NCBI GenBank assembly: GCA_021796375.1
Contig: JAJYJF010000044.1
Span: 1-9,936, forward strand
Direction: 5' to 3'
Length of the DNA stretch: 9,936 nt
DNA from: Chloroflexota bacterium
GTDB lineage: Bacteria; Chloroflexota; Anaerolineae; Anaerolineales; Anaerolineaceae
The stretch's first letter is position 1. The number at the start of each line of letters is the position of its first letter. The position numbers and the translations under genes are program-made. This document shows, one piece after another, positions 1 to 7,575 of the stretch. Below the pieces are notes generated by a model, which saw only the letters and a program-made list of their open reading frames with translations, made no database searches and was not told the DNA's origin.

Positions 1-344
1 TCGAGATCCGCTCGCCCGCCGAGCGGGTCGGCAGCCTCTCGGGCGGCGAGCGCCAGTCGATCGCGATCGGCCGCGGGGTGCATTTCGGCGCCAAGGTGCT
101 GATCCTGGACGAGCCCACCTCGGCCCTATCCGTCGCCGAAACCCGCAAGGTTCTCACCTACATTAACAACGCCAGGGACCGCGGCCTGGGGGTGATCTTC
201 ATCACCCACAACGTTGGCCACGTGTACATGGTGGCGGACAGCTACACCATCATCCGCCACGGGAAGCACGTCGGCACCTACCGCAAGGGCGAGCTCTCTC
301 AGGACGATATTGCCAACCTGATTACCGGCGAGCGCGAATCATGA
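1..344 (+). CDS. Sugar ABC transporter ATP-binding protein, C-terminal part (5' end outside window)
   Basis: This is the end of an ABC ATPase that powers import of a sugar or polyol at the cytoplasmic face of the membrane. Translation runs open from the window edge (first full codon at 3). It shows the signature motif LSGGERQ (about 36-56), Walker B plus D-loop region [11 protein letters not shown] (about 105-134) and the H-loop in FITHN (about 198-212), then a short C-terminal tail ending LITGERES. The absence of a second nucleotide-binding domain after this tail fits the single-domain FrcA-like type rather than the C-terminal half of a double-domain RbsA protein, though the missing upstream part prevents certainty. 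An internal GTG at 78 is not the real start because the signature motif lies before it. The stop overlaps the iolB start (ATGA, 341-344), implying translational coupling. That makes an inositol transporter the likeliest assignment; the substrate is inferred from context only. Confidence 0.9.
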   Translation, partial: EIRSPAERVGSLSGGERQSIAIGRGVHFGAKVLILDEPTSALSVAETRKVLTYINNARDRGLGVIFITHNVGHVYMVADSYTIIRHGKHVGTYRKGELSQDDIANLITGERES

Positions 345-1258
345 GCCCCATAAAATACACCCGCAGCAACCTGATCGTTCACCCGCACACCTCCGCCGAC
401 CCGGACCTGATCACCCAGGTGCTCCCCGAACAGGCCGGCTGGCAGAAAGTGCATTTCCAGGCCCGGCAGCTGGCGGCCGGCCGGCGCTGGTCCTTCCGCC
501 CCGGCGCCTTCGAGATGGCGCTCGTCCCGCTTTCCGGTGGGGTAAGGGTGCGTTCGAACCGCGGCGAATGGCCGCGCGTCGGCCGGCGGGCCTCGGTATT
601 CGCCGGGCTGCCCGAGGCGCTCTACCTGCCCGGGGATTCGTCCCTGGAGGTAGAAGCGCTCGAAGACGCCCAGTTCGCCCTGGCCTGGGCTCCCGCCGAG
701 CGCGACCATCCCGCCCGCCTGGTGGCGCAGGACCAGGTCACGGTCGAGCTGCGCGGCGGGGACAACTTCTCGCGCCACATCAACGGCATCCTCCGCCCGG
801 GCTTCGACTGCGATGCCCTGGTTGTGGTCGAGGTCTACACCCCTGGCGGCAACTGGTCCAGCTACCCGCCCCACAAGCACGACGTCCACCGGACGGACGC
901 TTCCGGCGCGCTGGTCGAAGCCGACCTGGAGGAGATCTACTACTACAAGATCGATCCGCCCGCCGGGTTCGCCATCCAGCGCGTCTATACCGGGGAGGGA
1001 TCGCCCCTCCAGCAGGCCGGGATGGGGTTCGACGAGCTGCTCCTGGTGGGCAGCGACGATCTGGTGATCGTGCCGGAAGGCTACCACCCGGTGGTCAGCG
1101 CCCCCGGCTACACCAGCTACTACCTCAACGTCCTCTCCGGCAGCGCCCAGGCGCTGACCGCCGCCGACGACCCGGCCCACAGCTGGGTGAAGGGCAGCTA
1201 CCGCTCCCGCGACTCGCGCGTGCCCGTCTACCCGGTGGACCCGGAGCAAATCATCTGA
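341..1258 (+). CDS. iolB: 5-deoxy-glucuronate isomerase IolB
   Basis: Cytoplasmic isomerase converting 5-deoxy-D-glucuronate to 2-deoxy-5-keto-D-gluconate, the step after IolD in myo-inositol breakdown. The 305-residue product is slightly longer than typical IolB (about 270). It has the bicupin family's most conserved block, NWSSYPPHKHD (about residues 171-181), followed by LEEIYYY (196-202) and PEGYHPV (245-251). H178, H180, a Glu at 197/198 and H249 are the probable metal ligands by analogy with the related KduI fold; I did not align them. The start ATG overlaps the stop of the preceding ABC ATPase gene, so no separate ribosome binding site is needed, and only a weak purine stretch lies upstream. 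The gene sits directly before iolD, as expected for an iol operon. The alternative frames across it are high-GC shadows. Confidence 0.95.
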   Translation: MSPIKYTRSNLIVHPHTSADPDLITQVLPEQAGWQKVHFQARQLAAGRRWSFRPGAFEMALVPLSGGVRVRSNRGEWPRVGRRASVFAGLPEALYLPGDSSLEVEALEDAQFALAWAPAERDHPARLVAQDQVTVELRGGDNFSRHINGILRPGFDCDALVVVEVYTPGGNWSSYPPHKHDVHRTDASGALVEADLEEIYYYKIDPPAGFAIQRVYTGEGSPLQQAGMGFDELLLVGSDDLVIVPEGYHPVVSAPGYTSYYLNVLSGSAQALTAADDPAHSWVKGSYRSRDSRVPVYPVDPEQII

Positions 1259-1330
1259 TTGGAGATTGAATATTGGTGATGGATGATCGAAAACCCGGCT
1301 CTCCAATCTGAAATCAGCGATCTCCAATCT
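1257..1330 (+). repeat. Three-copy short repeat in the iolB-iolD spacer (one copy inverted)
   Basis: The 89-bp spacer holds the motif TCTCCAATCT twice as a direct repeat (1300-1309 and 1321-1330, period 21). Its complement GATTGGAGAT lies at 1257-1266, overlapping the iolB stop. The inverted copy matches 1320-1329 perfectly over 10 bp and 1300-1308 over 9 bp, so two mutually exclusive hairpins are possible in the transcript. The spacer is visibly richer in A and T than the flanking genes. No T-tract follows, so it does not look like a standard terminator. The second arm ends 7 nt before the iolD ribosome binding site TGGAGG (1338-1343). It may be a dispersed genomic repeat, an mRNA-processing hairpin, or a protein binding array. 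Confidence 0.6.
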
Positions 1331-1347
1331 AAAACTCTGGAGGTTTT

Positions 1348-3207
1348 ATGAAGACTGTTCGCCTGACCATGGCGCAGGCCATCATCCGCTACCTTAAAAA
1401 CCAATCCGTCGAGCGCGATGGGCAGCAGAACCCCTTTTTCGCCGGCGTGTGGGGCATCCTCGGTCACGGCAATGTGGCGGGCATCGGCCAGGCCTTGCAG
1501 CAGACCCCCGATTTCCGCTTCTACCCGGCGCGCAACGAGCAGGCCATGGTGCACCTAGCCTCCGGCTTCGCCAAGATGAGCAACCGCAAGCGGGCTTTCG
1601 CCTGCACCAGCTCGATCGGACCGGGGGCCACCAATATGATCACCGGCGCGGCGGTGGCCACCATCAACCACCTGCCGGTGCTGCTCCTGCCCGGGGATAT
1701 CTTCGCCCGCCGCAACGTCGCCCCGGTGCTCCAGCAGCTCGAGTCGCCCGCCAGCCAGGATATCTCCGTCAACGACTGTTTCAAGCCCGTTTCGCGCTAC
1801 TGGGACCGCCTCTCGCGGCCCGAGCAGGCGCTCACCAGCCTGCCGGAGGCCCTGCGCGTGCTGACCTCCCCGGTCGAGACCGGCGCGGTCGTCCTGGCGC
1901 TGCCGCAAGACGTGCAGGTCGAGGCCTACGATTACCCGGAAGCCTTCTTCGAGCCGCGCACCTGGCACATCCGGCGGACGCCGGCCGACCCCGAGATCCT
2001 GGCCCGCTCCGTCGAGTGGATCCGCCAGGCCCGCGCCCCGCTGATCGTGGCGGGCGGCGGCGTCCATTACTCCGAGGCCGAGGCCGCGCTGGCGCGCTTT
2101 GCCAGCCTGACCGGCATCCCGGTGGCGGAGACGATGGCCGGGAAGGGCTCGCTCGCCTGCGATCACCCCCAATCGGTGGGGGCCGTCGGCGCCACCGGGA
2201 ACCTGGCCGCCAACTCCCTGGCCGCCCGGGCGGACCTGGTGATCGGCATCGGCACGCGCTACTCGGATTTCACCACCGCTTCGAAGACCGCCTTCCAGAA
2301 CCCGGAGGTGCGCTTCCTCAACCTGAACGCAGCCGAGTTCGACGCGTCCAAACACTCCGCGCTGCCGGTGGTCGCCGATGCCCGCCTGGTCCTCGAGGCC
2401 TGGGCCGGCGCCCTGCAGGGATACAGCGTCCCACCCGCCTACGCCGCCGAGATCGCCCGCCTGCGCGCCGGGTGGGACCAGGAGGTGGAGCGGCTCTACC
2501 ACCTGGGGACCGCCGGGCGGCCGGCGCAGTCCGAGGTGATCGGCGCGCTGAACGAGTTCCTGCGCCCGGAAGATGTGCTCGTCAACGCCGCCGGCTCCGC
2601 CCCCGGCGACCTGCACAAGCTGTGGCGCGCCCGCGATCCGAAAAACTTCCACCTGGAGTACGGCTACTCCTGCATGGGCTACGAGATCCCCGCCTCGATG
2701 GGGATCAAGCTGGCCGCGCCCGAGCGCGAGGTCTACGCGCTGGTCGGCGACGGCACCTACCTGATGATGCCCTCCGAGATCGTCACCAGCATCCAGGAAG
2801 GGATCAAGATCAACATCGTCCTGGTCGAGAACCACGGCTACGCTTCGATCGGCTCCCTGAGCCGCTCGCTCGGCTCGGGCGGGTTCGGCACGGTCTACCG
2901 AGAGCGCGGCAGCGCGAGCGGCCAGCTGGACGGCGAGTACCTGCCGCTGGATTTCGTCTCCAGCGCCCGGGGTCTGGGCGCGGTGACCTTCGAGGCCAGC
3001 AGCCTGGAGGAGTTCAAAACCGCCCTGGAACAGGCGCGCCAGGCGCCGCGCACCGCGGTGGTGGTGGTGCACACCGATACCAGCCAGAAAGTGCCCGGCT
3101 ACGCCTCCTGGTGGGACGTGGCCGTGGCGGAGGTCTCCGAGAGCGAGGAGGTGCGGCAGGCGCGCGCTGAGTACGAGGAAGCGCTCAAAAAGGAGCGCTA
3201 TTTCTAA
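1348..3207 (+). CDS. iolD: 3D-(3,5/4)-trihydroxycyclohexane-1,2-dione hydrolase IolD (ThDP-dependent)
   Basis: Thiamine-diphosphate enzyme that hydrolytically opens the ring of trihydroxycyclohexane-1,2-dione to give 5-deoxy-D-glucuronate. The 619 residues match the usual IolD length. The N-terminal pyrimidine-binding domain contains RNEQAMVHLASGFAK, in which E64 is the expected cofactor-activating glutamate. The middle domain (about 200-350) has the FAD/DHS-like Rossmann pattern LIVAGGGVHYSEAE. The C-terminal domain has the ThDP/Mg motif GDG at 467-469 with N495 closing it (VENHGY). The N-terminal GVWGILGHGNVAGIGQAL segment is typical of IolD rather than acetolactate synthase, which it otherwise resembles. 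The start is supported by TGGAGG at 1338-1343, 4 nt before the ATG. It acts between IolE and IolB, whose genes flank it. Confidence 0.96.
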   Translation: MKTVRLTMAQAIIRYLKNQSVERDGQQNPFFAGVWGILGHGNVAGIGQALQQTPDFRFYPARNEQAMVHLASGFAKMSNRKRAFACTSSIGPGATNMITGAAVATINHLPVLLLPGDIFARRNVAPVLQQLESPASQDISVNDCFKPVSRYWDRLSRPEQALTSLPEALRVLTSPVETGAVVLALPQDVQVEAYDYPEAFFEPRTWHIRRTPADPEILARSVEWIRQARAPLIVAGGGVHYSEAEAALARFASLTGIPVAETMAGKGSLACDHPQSVGAVGATGNLAANSLAARADLVIGIGTRYSDFTTASKTAFQNPEVRFLNLNAAEFDASKHSALPVVADARLVLEAWAGALQGYSVPPAYAAEIARLRAGWDQEVERLYHLGTAGRPAQSEVIGALNEFLRPEDVLVNAAGSAPGDLHKLWRARDPKNFHLEYGYSCMGYEIPASMGIKLAAPEREVYALVGDGTYLMMPSEIVTSIQEGIKINIVLVENHGYASIGSLSRSLGSGGFGTVYRERGSASGQLDGEYLPLDFVSSARGLGAVTFEASSLEEFKTALEQARQAPRTAVVVVHTDTSQKVPGYASWWDVAVAEVSESEEVRQARAEYEEALKKERYF

Positions 3208-3310
3208 GCCGGATCCGCCGCGTGCGCTCAGCCTTTGGATGCAGAGATCCGGGCGCCCGCGGCAGGTGGGACGAGGTCATTCCACGTTATTTTCATCCGT
3301 TTACCAGACG

Positions 3311-3317
3311 AAGGAGG
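3311..3317 (+). promoter_or_regulatory. Ribosome binding site that sets the iolE start
   Basis: AAGGAGG lies 4 nt before the ATG at 3322. An in-frame ATG at 3235 would add 29 residues but has no comparable site before it, and the extra stretch has no family-like sequence. The same AAGGAGG-4 nt-ATG arrangement occurs before the first iolG (5474-5480). Confidence 0.8.
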
Positions 3318-3321
3318 TACG

Positions 3322-4263
3322 ATGGGCAAGATCCAGGTAGGCAACGCCCCCTGCTCGTGGGGTACGCTCGAATTCGAGGGGTATAACGTCAACCCGATTG
3401 GCTACCAGCAGATGCTGGACGAGCTGGTAGAGACCGGTTACAGCGCCACCGAGCTGGGGGATTGGGGCTTCATGCCCTCCGACCCGCCGGCGCTGCGAAG
3501 TGAGGTCGAAGGGCGCCGCCTGCCCATGCTGGGCGCCTTCGTCCAGATGGCGTTCAAGAAACCCGAAGCCTACCCCGCCGGCCAGGCCGAAGTGCTCAAG
3601 ACAGCCCGCCTGCTGCAAGCCGCCTTCCCGGACCAGCAGCCGCGGCCTTTTATCATCCTGGCCGACGACAATGCCACCGAGCCGGCGCGCACCCTCAACG
3701 CTGGGCGGGCCACCCCCGCCATTGGCCTCTCCGCCGGGGAATGGCGCACCTTCGCCGGCGGCGTGCAGGAGACTGCCCGCCTGGTGCGCGAAGAGACCGG
3801 CCTGCCGGTGCTGTTCCACCACCACTCGGCCGGCTACGTCGAAACCCCGGCCGAGATCGACTGCCTGCTGGATGCCACCGACCCCGCGCTGGTCAACCTG
3901 GTCTTCGATACCGGCCATTACGTCTTCGGCTGCGGCCCGGACGCCCCCGGCTCGGACGGGCGGATCACCGCCGCGCTCGACCACTACGCCGAGCGCATCA
4001 AGTACCTCCACTTCAAAGACTGCCACCCGGAGCTGGCTGCCCGCAGCCGGCGCGAGGGGTGGGACTATATCCGCGAACTGCGCGAGGGCATCTTCTGCGA
4101 GCTCGGCAAGGGCTGCGTGGATTTCCCCGGGGTGTACGGGTGGCTGCAGAGCCGCGGCTACCAGGGCTTTGTGCTGGTCGAACAGGACCTGCTGCCCGGG
4201 ATGGGCACCCCCCGGGAAAGCGCCCTGCGCAACCGCCAATACCTCCGCTCGATCGGGCTGTAA
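3322..4263 (+). CDS. iolE: Inosose dehydratase IolE (TIM-barrel, AP endonuclease 2 family)
   Basis: Cytoplasmic metal-dependent dehydratase that removes water from 2-keto-myo-inositol (scyllo-inosose) to give the dione used by IolD. From the chosen start it is 313 residues, close to the family's usual 290-310. The N-terminus IQVGNAPCSWGTLEF is the characteristic IolE-like opening, followed by YSATELGDWGF on the second barrel strand (E44). The barrel then shows FHHHSAGYVE (165-174), NLVFDTGHY (192-200), YLHFKDCH (228-235) and FVLVEQD (283-289). The acidic and histidine residues at these strand ends (around H166-H168, D196, H199, H230, D233, E287) are the candidate metal and substrate ligands. 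The 114-bp gap after iolD shows no clear hairpin or promoter. Relatives in the sugar phosphate isomerase/epimerase superfamily share the fold, but the flanking iolD, iolB and iolG genes support IolE. Confidence 0.92.
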   Translation: MGKIQVGNAPCSWGTLEFEGYNVNPIGYQQMLDELVETGYSATELGDWGFMPSDPPALRSEVEGRRLPMLGAFVQMAFKKPEAYPAGQAEVLKTARLLQAAFPDQQPRPFIILADDNATEPARTLNAGRATPAIGLSAGEWRTFAGGVQETARLVREETGLPVLFHHHSAGYVETPAEIDCLLDATDPALVNLVFDTGHYVFGCGPDAPGSDGRITAALDHYAERIKYLHFKDCHPELAARSRREGWDYIRELREGIFCELGKGCVDFPGVYGWLQSRGYQGFVLVEQDLLPGMGTPRESALRNRQYLRSIGL

Positions 4264-4281
4264 GCCAGGGACGGGATCCAG

Positions 4282-5319
4282 ATGGGACAGGTCTCCATCA
4301 AAGACATCGCCAAAGCTGCCGGGGTATCGTTCTCCACCGTGTCACGGGCGCTGAACGGGAACCCGCTTATCAGCCAGGAGGTGCGGGCGCGCGTCCAGAC
4401 CCTGGCGCGCGAGATGGGCTACACGCCGAACGCCCTGGCCCAGGGACTGCAATCGCGGATGTCTCATACCGTGGGGCTGGTGATCACCACCATTTCGGAT
4501 CCTTTCTTCGTGGACGTCGTCAAAGGCGTGGAGGAGGTCGCCCGGGAGGCGAATTTCAGCCTGGTCCTGGCGACCTCCAACAATGACCCGGACCAGGAGA
4601 TGAAGATCATCGAGACCTTCAGCCGCCGGCGGGTGGACGGGGTGATCGTCGCCGCCTCGCAGATTACCAGCGATTACGCGGCGCGGCTGGAGGGCATCCG
4701 GATCCCGGTCGTGATGGTCAACGAACAGGCGATGGGCGGCGCCGGCCAGCAGCTCTTCTCCGTCACGGTGGATGATTTCGCCGGCGGCCGCCTGGCCGTC
4801 GAGCACCTGATCGGGCTCGGGCACCGCAGCATCGGGTACATCGGCGCGGGGAACCGCCCGCGCTCGAACTCGCGCCGCTATCGCAGCTACCAGGCCGTGC
4901 TGGCCGAGCACGGCATCCTCCCGGCGCCGGAGTGGAGCTGCCTGAGCAAGGAAACCGCCATCGGAGACCTGGAAGGCGACATCCGCATCGGGCAGTGCAT
5001 CGTCCCGCAGCTCCTGGAAGCCGGGGTTACGGCGGTCTTCTGCTACTGCGATACGGTGGCCGTAGGCGCCATGCTGGCCTGCCACGACCTGGGCGTGCGC
5101 GTTCCCGAACAGGTGAGCCTCATCGGATATGACGACAACCTGCTCAGCGAGGTGACCCGCCCGCGGCTGACCACCATCCACCAGCCCAAGCGGGAGATGG
5201 GCCAGGCGGCCATGCGCATGCTGCTGGCCTGCATGAGCGGCAGCCAGATCGGCGACCTGACCCTCCAGCCGTCCCTGCTGGTCCGCGGGAGCACCGCCCC
5301 GCCGCACGACACGGCTTAA
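4282..5319 (+). CDS. LacI-family transcriptional regulator
   Basis: DNA-binding repressor-type protein of 345 residues, normal LacI length. An N-terminal helix-turn-helix begins at residue 4 (SIKDIAKAAGVSFSTVSRAL), followed by the hinge-helix segment YTPNALAQGLQSR (about 49-61). The rest is a periplasmic-binding-protein-like sensor: TVGLVITTISDPFFVDVVKG starts the first lobe, GYIGAG with RYRSYQAVL lies mid-protein, and SLIGYDDNLLSEVTRPRLTTI is the typical late-lobe motif. The gene starts 18 nt after iolE with only a weak GGGACGGGA purine stretch upstream, so it is probably co-transcribed with iolE. Its place between iolE and the iolG array suggests it senses an inositol or an inosose and controls these operons. 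This is inference: the effector is unknown and I found no matching pair of LacI-type operators. Classic iol regulators belong to other families (IolR of DeoR or RpiR type). Confidence 0.93.
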   Translation: MGQVSIKDIAKAAGVSFSTVSRALNGNPLISQEVRARVQTLAREMGYTPNALAQGLQSRMSHTVGLVITTISDPFFVDVVKGVEEVAREANFSLVLATSNNDPDQEMKIIETFSRRRVDGVIVAASQITSDYAARLEGIRIPVVMVNEQAMGGAGQQLFSVTVDDFAGGRLAVEHLIGLGHRSIGYIGAGNRPRSNSRRYRSYQAVLAEHGILPAPEWSCLSKETAIGDLEGDIRIGQCIVPQLLEAGVTAVFCYCDTVAVGAMLACHDLGVRVPEQVSLIGYDDNLLSEVTRPRLTTIHQPKREMGQAAMRMLLACMSGSQIGDLTLQPSLLVRGSTAPPHDTA

Positions 5320-5371
5320 GCAGACGGTCCGCTTTCGATCCTGGCGCCCGGCCTGCTCTCCCGCTGCGTGA

Positions 5372-5420
5372 GGACTGCGCAGCGTCCCCTTGGGACCGCG
5401 AAGCGTCCCTTTGGAACATC
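5372..5420 (+). repeat. 21-bp tandem repeat upstream of the first iolG
   Basis: Two adjacent 21-bp units, 5372-5392 and 5393-5413, agree at 18 of 21 positions, and 5414-5420 begins a degenerate third copy. Each unit ends in a run AGCGTCCC followed by TT. The junctions create small dyads: GTCCC/GGGAC around a 3-nt centre at 5384-5396, and a weaker copy with one mismatch at 5405-5417, with centres 21 bp apart. The repeat sits in the 165-bp spacer between the lacI-type gene and iolG, about 65 bp before the iolG start. It could be a regulatory binding array or a dispersed genomic repeat. Nothing else recognisable lies in the spacer apart from the iolG ribosome binding site. Confidence 0.65.
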
Positions 5421-5484
5421 GGGAGGATGCGGCGGGCAGGCGCGCCGGGGTCAGCGGTCGGAATTCTTTTATTAAGGAGGATCG

Positions 5485-6504
5485 ATGCAGCCAGAACGCC
5501 TGAACATCGGCTTGATCGGAACCGGCACGATCGGCCGGGTGCACGCCGAAAACCTGGCTTACCGGGTGCCAGGCGCAGCCCTCGCCTGGGTGGCGGATGT
5601 CAACCCCACCGCCGTGCGGGAGGTCGCCGGGCGATTCCAGGTGCCGCACGCCACCACCGACTACCACGAGGTCCTGGCCGACCCGGACGTGGACGCGGTG
5701 GTCATCTGCTCCAGCACCCACACCCACGCCCGGATCACCGGCGAGGCGGCCGAGGCCGGCAAGCACATCTTCTGCGAAAAGCCGATCGACTACTCCCTCC
5801 CGCGCATTGACGAGGCCCTGCGGCTGGTCGAGAAAAAAGGCGTGAAACTGCAGGTGGGGTTCAACCGCCGGTTCGATCCCAACTTTGCGCGCGTGCGCCA
5901 GGCGGTCGCCAGCGGCGAGATCGGCGAGCCGCACTTGATCCATATCGTCAGCCGCGACCCCGAGCCGCCCACCCCTGAGTACGTCAAAACCTCGGGCGGC
6001 ATCTTCATGGATATGACCATCCACGATTTCGATATGGCACGCTACCTGGTCGGCAGCGAGGTGGTCGAGATATACGCCGGCGGCGGGGTGCGCATCGATC
6101 CCGAGATCGGCGCGGCCGGCGACCTGGATACCGTGCTCCTGCTGCTGAAATTCGCCGACGGCACCCTGGGGACGATCGATAACAGCGAAAAAGCCGCCTA
6201 CGGGTACGACCAGCGCGTGGAGGTGTTCGGCAGCCAGGGCGCGGTCCAGATCGGCAACAACTATCCCAACGCCGCGGTGCTTTCCACCGCCAGGTCCATC
6301 CACCGCGACCGGCCGCTCTACTTTTTCATTGAACGCTACGCCGACAGCTACATCGCCGAGATGCGCAGCTTTATCGATTCCGTGGCGAACGACAGGCCGG
6401 TGCTCGTTACCGGTGAGGACGCGCGCTTCCCGGTGGTGATGGGCCTTGCGGCGCGAAAATCCTATGACGAGAACCGCCCGGTTAGGCTCTCCGAAATTGG
6501 CTGA
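5485..6504 (+). CDS. iolG: Inositol 2-dehydrogenase IolG, first copy (Gfo/Idh/MocA family)
   Basis: NAD(P)-dependent dehydrogenase, probably oxidising myo-inositol to 2-keto-myo-inositol, the entry reaction for IolE. The 339 residues match the family. The Rossmann nucleotide loop is IGLIGTGTIGR (8-18); an Asp at the end of the second strand (WVADVNP) favours NAD over NADP. CEKPID (97-102) supplies the family lysine K99. DMTIHDFDMARYL starts at 176 and gives D176 and H180, matching the Asp-x3-His catalytic pair of IolG enzymes. The start has a perfect AAGGAGG at 5474-5480, 4 nt before the ATG, the strongest such site of the array. The gene opens a three-gene dehydrogenase run and is followed after 15 nt by the second copy. 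Its closest visible relative is the third copy (7542-8567). The exact inositol isomer used cannot be read from the sequence. Confidence 0.92.
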   Translation: MQPERLNIGLIGTGTIGRVHAENLAYRVPGAALAWVADVNPTAVREVAGRFQVPHATTDYHEVLADPDVDAVVICSSTHTHARITGEAAEAGKHIFCEKPIDYSLPRIDEALRLVEKKGVKLQVGFNRRFDPNFARVRQAVASGEIGEPHLIHIVSRDPEPPTPEYVKTSGGIFMDMTIHDFDMARYLVGSEVVEIYAGGGVRIDPEIGAAGDLDTVLLLLKFADGTLGTIDNSEKAAYGYDQRVEVFGSQGAVQIGNNYPNAAVLSTARSIHRDRPLYFFIERYADSYIAEMRSFIDSVANDRPVLVTGEDARFPVVMGLAARKSYDENRPVRLSEIG

Positions 6505-6519
6505 GCCGGGGAGGATTCC

Positions 6520-7575
6520 ATGACCATGCGCATCGGTCTGATCGGGGCGGGGCGGATGGGCAAAGTTTTTGCCCACACCCTGGCCTTTTCCGTCGCCGGG
6601 GTCCAGTTGGCTGCCGTGGCCGACCCGGACGAAGCCGCCGCCCGCGACGCGGCGGCCCGCTACCATATTCCGGCCTGGTTTTCGGACTACCGCCGGATGC
6701 TCGCGGAGGTGGAGCTGGACGCCGCGGTGGTGGTCACCCCGACCGGCACCCACGCGCAGGTCATCCAGGCGGTCGCGGCCGCCGGACGGCACATCTTTAC
6801 CGAGAAGCCCCTGGCCGACAGCCTGGCCGGGTGCGATGCCGCCATCGCCGCCGCCGAAGCTGCCGGGGTGAAGCTGCAGGTGGGGTTCATGCGCCGCTTT
6901 GACCCGGCTTACTTGATGGCCAGGCAGAAGATTGAGGCCGGCGCCATCGGCACGCCGGTGATGTTCAAAGGGGTGGGACGCGACCCCGGCCGCCCCAGCC
7001 TGGAGTTCGCCCGCCGCGAAAACAGCGGCGGCCTGATCCTCGATATGGGCATCCACGATTTCGACCTCGCCCGCTGGCTGATGGGCGCCGAGGTGGACCG
7101 CGTCTACGCCGAGGGCAGCTGCCTGGTTTTCCCCGAGCTCCAGGAGGTGGGCGACATCGACAACGCGGTCATCAACCTGCACTATTCCAACGGGGCCGTC
7201 GGGAATATCGACGTCAGCCGCAACGCGCTCTACGGCTACGATATCCGCACCGAGGTGCTCGGATCGGAGGGGGCGCTCCGCATCGGGAAGGACCAGTTGA
7301 CCGACACGCTGGTGCTCACCCGGGCCGGCATCACCCACGATACCGTCCCGAATTTTATGACCCGCTTTGCCAGCGCTTACGCGGAGGAAATTCGCGATTT
7401 CGTGCGCTGCGTCCTGGAGGACTGCGAGCCCGCGGTCACCGGGCGTGAGGCGCGCGCAGCCACCGCCATCGGTGTGGCGGCCACCCGGTCGCTGGATGAA
7501 GGGCGGCCGGTATTGATCTCGGAAGTTTTAGGAGGATCGCTATGGAAAAAGCAGCCACCGTCCGCTTCGGCGTGA
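6520..7575 (+). CDS. Inositol 2-dehydrogenase-like oxidoreductase, second (divergent) copy
   Basis: Gfo/Idh/MocA-family NAD(P)-dependent dehydrogenase of 351 residues. The nucleotide loop is IGLIGAGRMGK (5-15) with Asp in AVADPDE, TEKPLAD (94-100) holds the family lysine K96, and LDMGIHDFDLARWL (174-187) keeps the D175/H179 catalytic pair, so it should be active. It is clearly more distant from the neighbouring copies than they are from each other: it has TPTGTHA where they have CSSTxTHA, MRRFDPAY where they have NRRFDPNF, and an altered loop RDPGRPSLEFARRENSGG. This suggests a different inositol isomer or inosose, for example scyllo- or D-chiro-inositol; that is inference. GGGGAGG at 6508-6514 lies 5 nt before the ATG at 6520; an ATG at 6526 is a less well spaced alternative. 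The C-terminus runs 34 nt into the next gene, adding an unconserved tail LGGSLWKKQPPSASA. Confidence 0.9.
   Translation: MTMRIGLIGAGRMGKVFAHTLAFSVAGVQLAAVADPDEAAARDAAARYHIPAWFSDYRRMLAEVELDAAVVVTPTGTHAQVIQAVAAAGRHIFTEKPLADSLAGCDAAIAAAEAAGVKLQVGFMRRFDPAYLMARQKIEAGAIGTPVMFKGVGRDPGRPSLEFARRENSGGLILDMGIHDFDLARWLMGAEVDRVYAEGSCLVFPELQEVGDIDNAVINLHYSNGAVGNIDVSRNALYGYDIRTEVLGSEGALRIGKDQLTDTLVLTRAGITHDTVPNFMTRFASAYAEEIRDFVRCVLEDCEPAVTGREARAATAIGVAATRSLDEGRPVLISEVLGGSLWKKQPPSASA
7530..7535 (+). promoter_or_regulatory. Ribosome binding site of the third iolG, inside the second copy
   Basis: AGGAGG lies 6 nt before the ATG at 7542 and is read as codons of the preceding dehydrogenase. It fixes the start of the third copy and shows that this copy is translated from within the upstream coding sequence. 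Confidence 0.8.

Noticed and set aside
299..1327. A 342-codon - strand frame over iolB
   Set aside because: It is antisense to iolB, has no recognisable motif, and its valine/glycine-rich text is typical of a high-GC shadow.
1555..3072. A 505-codon - strand frame and a 573-codon + strand frame over iolD
   Set aside because: Both are out-of-frame shadows of iolD, with arginine/glycine/proline-rich low-complexity translations and no motifs.
3209..3252. CCGGATC/GATCCGG inverted repeat after iolD as a terminator
   Set aside because: The arms are only 7 bp with a 30-nt separation, the match arises partly from the self-complementary GGATCC, and no T-run follows.
3235..3321. Upstream ATG at 3235 as the iolE start
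   Set aside because: It has no good ribosome binding site and gives a 29-residue extension without family resemblance. The ATG at 3322 has AAGGAGG and begins with the usual IolE-like N-terminus.
4342..7338. A 998-codon open frame on the - strand across the lacI-type and iolG genes
   Set aside because: It lies antisense to three well-supported genes with clear family motifs. Long stop-free antisense frames are expected at this GC content, and its translation shows no recognisable domain.
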